From Isoetes taiwanensis (lineage: Eukaryota; Streptophyta; Lycopodiopsida; Isoetales; Isoetaceae), in NCBI GenBank assembly GCA_021234155.1, contig JAJEKV010000060.1, positions 6,780,323 through 6,844,322 of the forward strand: a stretch of DNA of 64,000 nt, written 5' to 3'. The position numbers were made by a program, and so were the translations under genes. Below are positions 48,751 to 59,099 of this stretch, one piece after another (the first letter of the stretch is position 1; each line of letters begins with the position of its first letter). The notes under the pieces were generated by a model. The model did not search any database, was not told the origin of the DNA, and worked only from the letters and a program-made list of their open reading frames with translations.

Positions 48751-48840
48751 TATGGGTGAAAGCATGTTGTAGTGGAACACCCTGGGTGTCCCCCCTGTCC
48801 TCCTAAAAATGTGGTGGGAGATATCAAATTTGTGGTGCGA
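48751..48840 (+). repeat. Left terminal inverted repeat of the large element
   Basis: The outer 28 bases pair with 61604-61631 (two mismatches). The next 60 bases have TGTGGTGGGAGATATC and AATTTGTGGTG, which correspond with gaps to the right end's GTGGTGGGAACTACC and AATTTGTAGTG when read on the minus strand. Confidence 0.7.
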
Positions 48841-49059
48841 TTTTAAATGTTTGTTTGGCGCCTAGTGCATGTACTGCCCGGATTCAATCATTTCCTGAAC
48901 TGCAACAACCCGATTCCTACGCCACCCGTCCCATTCCAATTTCCTACGCCACCCGTCCCATTCCAATCTCCACCGAACCAATTTCTAAACCCACGACCCA
49001 CCCGCGCCTTTCCTGAAGCACATGGCTATGGCGCTTAATCTGGTTGTGGATCAATCCGG

Positions 49060-51200
49060 TTCATACCTTCAATCATTTAATTTGGAAGCAAATCGCCAAT
49101 GTAAGAGAAAGAGAACTCCGTAACAAGAACGGGATCATAAAAGACGCCAAAGGAAAAGACAAAGGGAAGCTAAAGAAGAATTAGCAAAAATTGCAACAAA
49201 TAGAGGGAGGATCCACCGAACGGCCTCTACCAGCGGCGGATGGTATTAAAATTGTTATCTTCATTTCATAGCACCACTAAAGGCTTGTCTAACAAATGAT
49301 AAGAAAGAGGTTTTACTAGATTATCTCGGGGATGACACAATGGACAGCGTACTTGGCGAAGAGTCGAAAGATTTGCAAGCCAAGAGCATTGTGGTCGAAG
49401 AACCTCGGGCTTCCATTCAACTTGTGAAGAAGTCTAACAAAGAATGACGGTTTAGCGACCAAGAGTAATTGCCTTGCTATGGCCGTAAGAGGAAGCATTA
49501 ATACCGAAAGTGCTAATCCCGTCGGTTTTTCGGGGTTTTGGTAAAAGCTGGCGGGTGTTCATCCTAGGAATCTTACCAAAGCAAAATTGAAGAGGGAAGA
49601 GATAGATTGCAAAGGGGAAATGGGTTTTGTACAAAAGAGTTAGAAGAGCGGATGCAATTCCCAATTACATCATAGAACTTGTGCAAAGATTTTGGACCCG
49701 AAACAAGAGGGTCTCTCAAATGCAAAGGATGTTAAGTTCAAAGATTGGAACGAAATGTAAGAGAGGATCATGCCACTCACTATCCGGAAGAATCACGGGT
49801 TATTTCATTTCTTCATCTTCACCACATTTTTTATTGTTAATGTGGCATGTGGTTAGTGATTGCTTGTGATATGTGGTTCTTTGTGGTTAGTGATTGCTTG
49901 TGGTGTGTGGTGCCTATTAATCTTTGATATATGATATGTCTTTGCCTAGTGTGGTGAGGCACGTGGTGTGAAATAAATCTTTGTCAATATATGCTTTGTG
50001 GTGCCTAGTGTGGTGAATAACATGGTGTAAAATACATGCTTTGTAATATATGCTATGTGGTGCCTAGTGTGGTGAAAAATATGGTGTAAAAATAAATGCT
50101 CTAAATATAACGCTTTGTGGTGCCTAGTGTGGTGAATAACATGGTGTAAAATAAATCTTTGTAATATATGCTATGTGGTCCCTAGTGTGGTGAATAACAT
50201 GGTGTGGTGTCTAGTGTGGTGCCTAGTGTGGTGCCATTAGTGTGGTGCCTAGTGTGGTGCCTAGTGTGGTTAAAAATATGGTATAAAATAAATCTTTGTA
50301 ATATATTCTATGTGGTGCCTAGTGTGGTGAATAACGAGGTGTAAGATGAATGTCCGTAATATATGCTATGTTTAATAGAAATCTCAACATTTAATTGACA
50401 GGGTGAAAGTGACACCGCAGAAAAAAATTACATTAAGGATGGATGAGAATGGGACGAGAGAATCATTGGAAATCATCACATCAAATGCAAGGTCAATCAT
50501 TCAAAAGTCGGTCAGGGAAGCATTGGGGAAAACCATAAATCTAGTTTTGCATGCGGACATTGGCTTATCACAATCCAAATGGCGGAAGAAAACGAAGGAG
50601 AACACGAGCACAAACAATTTCACCAAATCAAATGCAATCGATCCGGTAGGACCTATAATTGGAGCAAATAAACCAGAACGAGGCGGATATTAGAGGAGCG
50701 GAGGACCCATGAATTCGAGGTATTCTAGGCTTAAAACATAGGTTAATTCCCCCGATGGGCTTAAAGAATTAGAAGCCAAGGCAGTGATAGGCGGTTGCCT
50801 TTCTTTGTAGTAGATGTTGTTTTACACAGATGATGTTGTTTACACAGATGCAGTCAGGAGACTTAACAGAGCTGGTGCAGCCGACAGGGTTCTGGGGGTG
50901 GTGTATGATTCTGAGGATGAGTTCTCAACTCTCCCCAGGCTTGAGGAAGAGGATATGTTCATCCAACTAAAGCAGGAAATGATCCATGCTTCAGCCATTA
51001 AAAAAGTGCTCGACAGGCCAGATGCATGGAGACACAACAACCTGAGACAATACTTTATGAATCTGTATCATAAGTGGGAGCGTAAACGAAATCTCATGTT
51101 TTAGTGTTGCTTTGGATTACACCAACTATTCAAATAAAACACTTGATGAAGTCTTGAACGTACTTGGAAGAAGAAGAGTTACAGATCTCACAATGCAGGA
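49060..51200 (+). CDS. Unidentified plus-strand frames inside the large element
   Basis: The clearest frames are 50403-50693 (MRMDENGTRESLEIITSNAR-type, then IIQKSVREALGKTINLVLHA and a basic tail) and 50814-51104 (DAVRRLNRAGAADRVLGVVY, then DSEDEFSTLPRLEEEDMFIQ, then IKKVLDRPDAWRHNNLRQYF and a basic end). Both are protein-like but match no family I know. A strongly broken stretch at 49060-49700 has basic, Lys-rich pieces that may be the start of the same gene. A satellite block (49850-50380) lies between them. They could be accessory proteins of the element, captured host exons, or parts of an unrecognised transposase. Confidence 0.4.
49850..50380. repeat. Minisatellite with TGTGGTGCCTAGTGTGGTG units
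   Basis: A unit of about 65-70 bases (GTGGTGCCTAGTGTGGTGAA, TAACATGGTGTAAAAT, AAATCTTTGTAATATATGCT) recurs about seven times with length variation. Near 50200-50270 a short form of only TAGTGTGGTGCC is amplified. Confidence 0.9.
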
Positions 51201-51384
51201 TCTGATTGAGGCCCAGTAACTGTATGTCATCTCTAATGCATTTTGATAATACTAGAAGCTCAGGGTTATAGTTTTCCCTGATTTTTCTGCATACTTCATT
51301 TCATAAGAAGTATGAACTATTCTACCGGGTATGGTAGATTTCCATATGTATTTTTCTCCCTTTGAAATATAAAAACAACGTTTG

Positions 51385-51440
51385 CATCACCACAGCTTCA
51401 CCACAGTTTTCACCACGGCTTTCACCACAGATTTCACCAT
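51385..51440. repeat. TTTCACCACRG short tandem array
   Basis: Five diverged copies of a 12-14-base unit of the form TTTCACCACAG. It carries the CACCACA word in the orientation typical of the right part of the large element. Confidence 0.8.
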
Positions 51441-51769
51441 AATCAGCCAGGGGCATTGACCATTTTTTGACCCGGTCAGAAAATGGAATGGCTCTCGATT
51501 CTGATAGTATCTTGACTGATTTTTTGGTGACAAAGAATATATGGATCCCAAATTAGGTCCCCGAATTGATATGAAAGTATTAGAAAAATCCACTTATCGT
51601 GGCAATTGTGTAAAGGGTACTGTATAGAAACTTTTATGAATATAAAGAAGTTTCTGTTTTGCATTCTCATTTTTATGCTTCGCCATTCTGAGAAATTTGT
51701 ACTTGAATGTTGAATGAATTCTAAGGTATAACCGGATTAAACTGAATTAAACTGAATTAAACTTGCACA

Positions 51770-52240
51770 AGGCCCATTAGACATATGGGTGAGATCAAAG
51801 AAAGGCACTAAGGCCCTGTGGTATCTGCTTTAGAAACAGGCCCCCGGGTAAAAGCAATTAGAAATTTACACAAGGCACAAATTTACACAAGACACAAAGC
51901 CATTACAAACTATTTTCTGATTAAACAAAAGGCACAAGGCCGGATTACAATCGACAAGGCCATCATATGTTAAAACAAGATACCGAATACTTCGCAATAG
52001 AAATTTACACAAGGTTCAAAAAGGCACAAGGCCATCATATATTCAAAAAGGCACTAAGGCCATCATATATTACAAAAGAGGCACTAAGGCCTGTATCACA
52101 AGGGGTGAGTTCACAAGGGGTGAGATCAAATGAAGGCACTAAGGCCTATATACCATCTGCTTTTCAAAAAAATACAAAGGCACAAAAGGCCTAGACTAAC
52201 TTGATCAAAAAAAAAAAGGTGGCACAAAGGGACTTCAAGC
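51770..52240. repeat. Cluster of GGCACWAAGGCC motifs
   Basis: GGCACTAAGGCC or GGCACAAGGCC variants recur about eight to ten times over 470 bases at irregular spacing, often preceded by A runs and followed by ATCATATAT. Irregular spacing with a conserved core differs from an ordinary satellite and could reflect protein-binding sites. Confidence 0.75.
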
Positions 52241-52365
52241 TTCATCCGTAAGAAAAAAAGTGAAGAAAATTAGTTTAGAATACATAAAAGAAAAAGCAAA
52301 AATTTAATGCATGCATGCTACTTACTCAGAGAAAATTTTGGAGTTCCAAAAACTTCATGTTCTTC

Positions 52366-52405
52366 TTCGCCTTCTACCTCTTCTTCTTCTTCTTCTTCTT
52401 CTTCG
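52366..52405. repeat. (TTC)n microsatellite
   Basis: TTC/CTT trinucleotide run inside a 120-codon frame (52307-52669), where it reads as Ser repeats. The frame itself shows no domain, and I do not call it a gene. Confidence 0.9.
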
Positions 52406-52934
52406 GTCTGGTCTTCGCCGATTCGTTATCGTAATCTTGGGAATCAAATTGATCATCGAAGAAGCTTCATCGAGGAATCGAAATTAGAGGAGGATTCCAC
52501 CTCTTCCCGAAAGTCTCAAAAAATCTTGAGCTTTGGAGAGGTGGAATCGCACTCGCAGCTCTCGTGCTCGGGCTCTCTGCACTTGGGCTCTCGTGTTCGG
52601 CTCCAAAGAAATGGTAATTTGGCCAAGATCCTATTTCATAACCGGCCATCACCGTACCAAAGGAATTGAAAGCGCTTTTCAGCTTAGGGAGGGAGAGAGG
52701 GAGAGGGGAGAGGGAGAGGCAGAGCTGGAGGGAGAGCGGCAAGCGCGCAGCGCTTCGACATTCTGTTGGAAGGAATTGGACGATGCTTCTCCTTCACGAC
52801 CATAGCCTATAAAGGTCGGCGTGAAATTAATTTCAGAGGGCTACGATTTTAGGATTTCGCACCATTAGCATCTTTATTCCTAAAGATTTAGTAGGCAACT
52901 AATAATAACCTCGAAAGGACCATTATTTTATTTT

Positions 52935-52979
52935 CTAAAAATATATATATAAAAAAATATATATATATATATATATATC
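52935..52979. repeat. (AT)n microsatellite
   Basis: AT dinucleotide run interrupted by short A stretches, immediately left of the 218-bp satellite. Confidence 0.95.
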
Positions 52980-53009
52980 TATCCCTAATTGGCCATTCAT
53001 GAATAGCTC

Positions 53010-53685
53010 CAACATGCCACCTACGATGCACCACATGATTCACCACATGATTCACCAAATGCACCACATGATTCACCACATGCACCATTTGCATTACCAA
53101 ACATGTTGGTCAATGAAAGTCAAACATGTAACAAAGATCATGTAAAGGCTCAAGCATGCCAAGGTGGCTCAAATATGCCACCTAGGTCCAACATGCCAAG
53201 GTGGCTCAAACATGCCACGTAAGCTCCAACATGCCACCTACGATGCACCACATGATTCACCACATGATTCACCAAATGCACCTCATGATTCACCACATGC
53301 ACCATTTGCATCACCAAACATGTTGGTCAATGAAAGTCAAACATGTAACAAAGGTCATGTAAAGGCTCAAGCATGCCAAGGTGGCTCAAATATGCCACCT
53401 AGGCTCCAACATGCCAAGGTGGCTCAAACATGCCACGTAAGCTCCAACATGCCACCTACGATGCACCACATGATTCACCACATGATTCACCAAATGCACC
53501 TCATGATTCACCACATGCACCATTTGCATCACCAAACATGTTGGTCAATGAAAGTCAAACATGCCACGTAAGCTCCAACATGCCACCTACGATTCACCAC
53601 ATGATTCACCACATGGTTCACCAAATGCACCACATGATTCACCACATGCACCATTTGCATCACCACATCTATCACGACATGTAAC
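53010..53685. repeat. 218-bp tandem satellite with CACCACATGATT sub-repeats
   Basis: ACATGCCACCTACGAT starts at about 53013, 53230, 53448 and 53579. The first two periods are 217-218 bases and the last copy is shortened by an internal deletion of about 87 bases. Each unit contains a run of CACCACATGATT and CACCAAATGCAC sub-units and TGCCAAGGTGGCTCAAA segments. Open frames through it on both strands (His/Met/Pro-rich) are products of repetition, not genes. Confidence 0.93.
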
Positions 53686-54208
53686 ACCACATTATCATGA
53701 ATCTTTGAATACATCAATTTCTTCGAGATTTGAACTCCACCGTAGTGTTGCTCGTCACCGCCTATTGTATACAATAGTATACAACAATGTACATTAGAGT
53801 GTCAATGAAAGAATAGGTTACAAAAATAACCTCTTTGGTTACAATAATACAAACATGTGATTACAAGTAAAGATCTATTGATCCACAACCTCACCTTCAT
53901 TACTATGTACAAAGAATCGTGCTTCACAACATCAATCATCATTCTGCGCGTGTCCAACAGCTCGCAACTAGAAATTGGTACACCCTGCAACAAACATATC
54001 AGGCCTCACATTGGATGAGTAATACCTTCAAATTCTAACTCTCACCTTGCATTGGGATAGTATGTCCAAATCTCAGACACGCAGCCACAACTTTCTTTAC
54101 AAAGACACATATAGCGGGACCACACGACCAGCAATCGACCGAGTGGGGAACTTGTAATTTTCTTGTGGCGCAGCTTTTATGGTGCTTGGGAATTTTGTGT
54201 TTGCATCC

Positions 54209-54760
54209 TCAACAAAACTCATGACAAAGCTCTGAGCACTTGTACATTTCTAGGCTATCAAAATGGTACACACCTGGCTGACATTTAACTGGCTGACCTC
54301 CAAGACCTACAATGACATACACTGTCCAGTGCTGCTGATAACATGCTGGCAGAATGGTACATTCCGAAATTGCAAGTTGAGGGTGCAACTGCTTGTCCTT
54401 TGAAGCAAGCTCATTCGACAAGAATGTGTAATGAGCGGATCCATGAAATGGAACCTCGCTCCATGTCATGCTTGATGCGTAATTGGTGCATACACCGCCA
54501 AAGTCTAAGGTCCGGTAAAACAAGATGATTTAAGAAACAACAAAAAGACTTCAAATCTGAGTTGTTTATATTAAATTACTAACCTCATGAAGAAATGGAC
54601 TATCCTGTCACTGAACCAATCCCTACTTTTCTCCAATATTGTGATTGCCTCTTGATCAAGCACAAGAGGCTCCTGCTGTCCTTTAAACACTTCAAGTGGC
54701 AAGTGTTCTGGTCTGATGTGCGCTCTTAACACTGCAGTCCTCGTGCTGGTGGTGTAAGTT
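54209..54760 (-). CDS. Ulp1/SENP-like (C48) cysteine protease domain, partial
   Basis: Minus-strand exon 1 (about 54755-54597) reads LVLDQEAITILEKSRDWFSD then RIVHFFM, like the start of Ulp1 domains (helix with W-L/F-x-D). Its donor is near 54590. Exon 2 (from about 54510 to the stop at 54209) carries TILPACYQQHWTVYVIVGLG, where the His next to Trp is the catalytic His, and GVYHFDSLEMYKCSELCHEF, where Asp of FDSL is the triad Asp. The catalytic Cys region (normally Q-x-x-x-x-D-C-G) is not visible, so the domain is truncated or continues in unrecognised exons. Such proteases remove SUMO-like tags and are carried by several plant DNA transposons, notably Mutator-like ones, which fits its place inside a large TIR element. 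Confidence 0.6.
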
Positions 54761-54839
54761 TACATTCAAAGAAATGGAAGATCATTGAAAACCTTGAGGA
54801 ACATTGAAATAGCCAAGAAATGAACAATTGAAGTAAAAC

Positions 54840-56340
54840 TTTGTTTATATTAAAAAGTCAAGAGAGGTTACATCATATACACAATAATACTATTTCTAGG
54901 CTTTAGTTCTATGTTTTTTCATCATATTAATACAAATTTGACTCTCAGTGTCAAACATATTCAGCATTTTGTTGCTTTCGACATAACTTTGCACATTCCC
55001 CGCCTTCAAGAACCCCCAAGCCAAACCTTTAGATCATTCATGAGGAAATTGCCATCTACTCTGGCGGGGCTCCAAAAAATTGCTTGGACAGATCATGGTG
55101 TTTGGCGCATTGAGGTACCCTTTGTATCTCGGCTTTCATCAATGAGAAGCACGCTCTCTTTTGTGAAACCCGAAATTACCGTAGACCTTTTTTCGGTGCT
55201 TCAAAAAATTGGCTTTTTATGTTAAATAAATTTGTGTTGGTACAGTTGATCCCGACTCCATATGAACTTGAATTTGTCCTTGTGTTTCATCAATGCTCCC
55301 TTAACTATGACTCTCAAGTTTTGAGCCCGCAGTTGGACCAAAGTGCTATATGAAAATTCCGACCGCACCAATCTATGAACTCGCCCACCTGGTCTAGTTA
55401 CTACCCACTTGGTTCTCATTAAGTGTGATCAACTTAACATCATCTTCTTTGGCAAGGGTATGGACTCATTCTTGTCATAGCTTCTACCTTAACTCCATTG
55501 TAGTAAAAAACAAGCAGGATTGGGCTTAACCTTGTAGTCTTCTCATGGACAGAGTTGGTGCGGTGGCTGGAAACTTCGCCAAAGATTTCTTGGTGCGTAT
55601 CGGAAACTTCGCTTCAGCATCTATTCGTCTGGTGGATGGAAACTTCGGCCTCGTAATGTCTTGGAGGTGTCTTTTGCTTGGAATTCTCGCTCTTGCTTTT
55701 TCTCCTCGGAGACACTTCTAGCTGCAAAAATTTAACAATGATTCTATGTAACTATATGGGTCAAATTAAAAAGAAGACAGCACAAAAGGTTGGAAGTTAC
55801 CTTGTGACTTACATTCACGAAAACGATTTGTTCGGATCATAACCCCGATGCATCCGCCGATTTGGCGATTGGTGTGGAGCATGACTTAATGCATCCGTTG
55901 ATCCGGCAGATTCTTGTCCGCTTGGAGCACCCATCGAGCTTGACTTGATGCATCTAATGATTTGTTGACATCTACCGATTTGTCCGACTTCCCAAACTGA
56001 TGCATCTTCCGATTTGCCCGAAGTTTCTATCCAGGTCTAATGCTTTCAAGGGGTGGAGTGTCTTGTCCCCTAACTCCACCACATTGTACATCTATATCTA
56101 CAAAGTAGGGATGAAGAAGTAAGCTACATATCCCAATTGCATCAAACAAGACTTGGTTACCTTTGAGGGTAGAAAATAATTCCCTTTTGGTGTGCTAGAT
56201 GGACTCACATAGTCATTGCCACCAAGATGAACAGTTAGACCTGAATTAGTAAACGCACCATGCTCGCAAACCCTGAATTGAATCACAATTGATTGTAACT
56301 ATGCTTTGGTTTTTTTAACTAAGCTCCGTGACTTTTTACT
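54840..56340. other. Unassigned stretch of the large element
   Basis: No gene is supported. The short frames at 54911-55225 (plus) and 55222-55419 (minus) match nothing. Between 55830 and 56030 a phrase of the type GATGCATC..CCGATTTG recurs about five times with variation, a loosely spaced direct repeat. Confidence 0.45.
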
Positions 56341-56354
56341 CTCTTTACGATGTT

Positions 56355-56600
56355 CCTTTTTTATATATCTAAAGTGTCCCCTAAAATGAGCGAGCGATCT
56401 CATCCTGTGGGGCACTTTAGATACACAAAAAGGAGAAGCAAAAAGAGACTAAGCCAGCCAGGATCTTGTTTTATGTCGGCTTTACTCCTTTTCGAAGTTC
56501 TGCTTGATGTATCTAATTCGCCACCGAGTGAGCCGATGTCATCCTAGGGGCAAATTAGATACAACAAAAAGCAAAACGAAGGAGACTAAGCCAGGCTTAC
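56355..56600. repeat. Two consecutive similar hairpins
   Basis: First: TATCTAAAGTGTCCCC (near 56366) pairs with GGGGCACTTTAGATA (near 56409), about 28 bases apart. Second: GTATCTAATTCGCC (near 56510) pairs with GGGGCAAATTAGATAC (near 56548). Each is followed by a related AAAAAGC..AA, GGAGACTAAGCCAG segment. This indicates a duplicated unit of about 145 bp in which arm sequences changed while pairing was largely kept. Confidence 0.8.
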
Positions 56601-56741
56601 TCTCTTTTCGAGCTACCTATAAGTGCTCACCTGTAAGTGCCTCAGTAGCTTGAAGTTGCTTTTGATCCTCCCTACTCACACCTAAGGCTTGTACCCATGT
56701 CAGAGAAAATTCATGACAAAGAATTCTCAATGCAATAAAGA

Positions 56742-57310
56742 TTACAAATCCTGCGCAGTGAACGCGAAATTTGTCAATGAAAATACAATTATACTAAGCA
56801 CTTCAGGAATTTTGTTATGAAGTACCTCAAGAGGCCGAGCAGACATGGAAGATGGTATTGGGTGACTGCATTCAGCAATCAAAGTTGGTAGTGGTTTCCC
56901 CATCCACTGGAGGATCTTGCCACAGAATGGACAGCCACTACCATAATCTTCAGCCTTATCAAGGTCTGGAAGTAGTGGATCCAAGACAAATAAAGGAAGA
57001 CGGTCCTTGCAAGACAGAAACCTCTCTAACCTTGGTTCCAGCACTTTCAATGCTGTTGTGTCTGCTTCCCTGGCTGACAGCAGATTAAGCTCCTCGATTT
57101 TTGTCTGCTCAAGTTCTGGTAATAGTTCCTTCAGCTCAGCCTCTGTATCTTGGCATATAGCCCGAATACCGTCTGCACGACTTGGTTTATCCTTAATCAT
57201 TCCTTCCCATTTTTTTAAATCTTTATTCATCTTCTGGTCTGAACTCAAGTTGTCGAACCTTCATTTGTAGCAATCGCAGCTTTTGATCACAAGTTTGCAA
57301 CCTTGCCTTT
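56742..57310 (-). CDS. Coiled-coil protein with Cys-rich motif, unidentified
   Basis: The 168-codon minus-strand frame (57248-56742) starts MSSDQKMNKDLKKWEGMIKD and is rich in Glu/Leu/Lys (TEAELKELLPELEQTKIEEL), a likely coiled coil. Then come DRLPLFVLDPLLPDLDKAED and GCPFCGKILQWMGKPLPTLI with AECSHP, a CxxC...CxH candidate zinc site. A further coiled-coil piece (QKLRLLQMKVRQLEF) lies just upstream in another frame, so one frame change or intron separates them near 57250. It is on the same strand as the Ulp1-like gene and may be part of the same transposon gene. I do not recognise the family. Confidence 0.5.
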
Positions 57311-57394
57311 ACAATCAATCACTTCTGATCTTGTATAGTTGATCCATTCTCCCGTGTCCTGTTGAATTCATCCGAAAGTAATCCAAGGTTAGTA

Positions 57395-57725
57395 CCACAT
57401 GACACAACAGCACCACTTTACACACCACAAATTCCATCATGACAAACTTTGCACCACAAATGGCGCTCATATTCACCACATGTGGTGTGGCATGTGGCAC
57501 CAAACCGGTGCCACATGCCACACCACATATGGCACCACAATGCACCCAAGGCACCACATATGGCAATCCATTACCGCGCACCACAAATGGCGCCAAAGAC
57601 ACCACATGTGGTGCAAAATGGATCCATAGTGGTGCCACATTAGACACCACATGTGGCACCACAATGCAATGAAGGCACCACATCCCAAGCAGTGCATCCA
57701 CCACCCCATATGTGGCGTATAGCGT
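57395..57725. repeat. Block of CACCACATRTGGC repeats
   Basis: CACCACATATGGC, CACCACATGTGGTG and close variants recur at 13-35-base intervals for over 300 bases. CACCACATGTGGTG is itself a palindrome. All frames remain open here on several strands because of the repetition; those ORFs are not genes. The core word is the same as in the left-arm minisatellite but mostly in the opposite orientation. Confidence 0.9.
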
Positions 57726-57924
57726 GGTGCAATATTTAGCAAAGCTAGCTTGACACCACATATGGCAGACAATCCACCATTCACAAGTATCACCATATCT
57801 AACATCACATATGTATGACACTAAGTATAGAAACATATGGAAACCAATTCACTATTCAGAAAAGGTACCACGTTTGGTACTATATGTGACACTACATATG
57901 CTACAAACTACATTATTAACATAC

Positions 57925-58900
57925 TAGTAACGGTGCCCAGCGTTGCTGGGCATACATTGGAAGCAGTAAATATTTTGGCCGAAATGAGAAGACATATGTA
58001 GTAATAATCCAACTTTTGTAGATTTTATAACCATTAGGCCCTATCAATGATGAACAAATGTAGTGGAAACATAGTCAAGACTTGTAAAAGATTTTCAACG
58101 TTAGGGAGGTACCAATAATGATTATTCAAAAATACTACGTTCATAAAACTTTGTGTTATTGAATTGTATGTCTGTGCGAAATTTTGAATATCTGAGGGTA
58201 TGAGGATAATGTCTCAAAGATATTACCTTCATGAAATAATTTGAATGTTGTGTTGACTATGCGTTAGACATGTATTTATGGGTCGTGTGGTATTTATGTT
58301 AGCAAATGATACTTCGCAATGCATAGCATCTATAATAATTGATGGTTATAGACATTATCTTTTGGATTAGAAGTATGACTTTTGTTGCAAGAGATAATGA
58401 CTATATCATGTATTGCAATAGTGCACAACCTACTTTACATTGACTTATTCATTGCTATATCAAGATTTCCATATCTAATGTCCAAACCACATAAACTTGG
58501 TTAGATCTGGTGTGGTTTGTAATATGTATAGTAGTTGGAATCAGCCTTATCCTAATTCATCTTCTTATCAAGGTGGAAAAGGGTAATAAAAAACAAAACC
58601 ACTTACAAAATTCCATGCAAGAACATTGACAAAAACGCTCATAACAAAGGCAGTGTGCCTTCCAGTTTAATGGCATAACCTCCATGAAGTGTGAATAAAA
58701 ACGTATAATATGCATGGAGTGCTCTTCAAGTTTAGTTTCTATATTATGACCTTGTAGCTCTTTCCCTACCATATCATGAAAGAAACGTGAGCGCATGCAT
58801 ATGAAATTTTGACATGTAAGCAGGACTTGCATATTCCACATGCTTACACTTGAAAGATGAAAAGGTAGCACAGAGCATCAAACAGTTAAAATACTTTGTA
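57925..58900. other. Unassigned stretch with short hairpin
   Basis: A small stem-loop (TGCCCAGC/GCTGGGCA) lies at about 57935-57953. The minus-strand frame 58871-58557 is weakly protein-like but has no motif. Nothing else seen. Confidence 0.4.
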
Positions 58901-58903
58901 CAA

Positions 58904-59097
58904 TTAGTTTACTGTGCTTAGGATAAGCTGCACCAACACACATTTGAAATATGGATCAACGTGAGGATGAGTTTTGGCTACAGATTCCAACTCAAAAAGT
59001 TTCTCCAGAGCCTTTGCAGGATTGTTGATTCTTCTAAAATAAAGGGCCATTCTGAAGCAAACTTCAAAAATGTAGTCAATGTTGTGCAACTATAGGC
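58904..59097 (-). CDS. Possible captured host exon, TPR-like
   Basis: On the minus strand an acceptor (CCTATAG) precedes an open segment encoding IDYIFEVCFRMALYFRRINN, then PAKALEKLFELESVAKTHPH and VDPYFKCVLVQLILST. A donor (GTAAAC) follows, just before the stop. Splice sites at both ends and the helical A..R....P.KAL..L.ELE pattern look like one internal exon of a helical-repeat protein. Sitting inside a large TIR element, it may be a captured gene fragment as in Pack-MULEs. I cannot name the parent gene. Confidence 0.4.
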
Positions 59098-59099
59098 CG

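Noticed and set aside
53010-53685. CRISPR-like array
   Set aside because: Units are adjacent or overlapping tandem repeats without unique spacers, and the context is a plant nuclear genome.
53164-53797. Long overlapping ORFs (His/Met/Pro-rich) on both strands
   Set aside because: They follow the 218-bp satellite and its 12-base sub-repeats. Composition is purely repeat-driven and there are no splice or start signals.
57315-57836. 173-codon minus-strand ORF and several plus-strand ORFs
   Set aside because: Open only because of the CACCACATATGGC-type repeat, which lacks stops in most frames.
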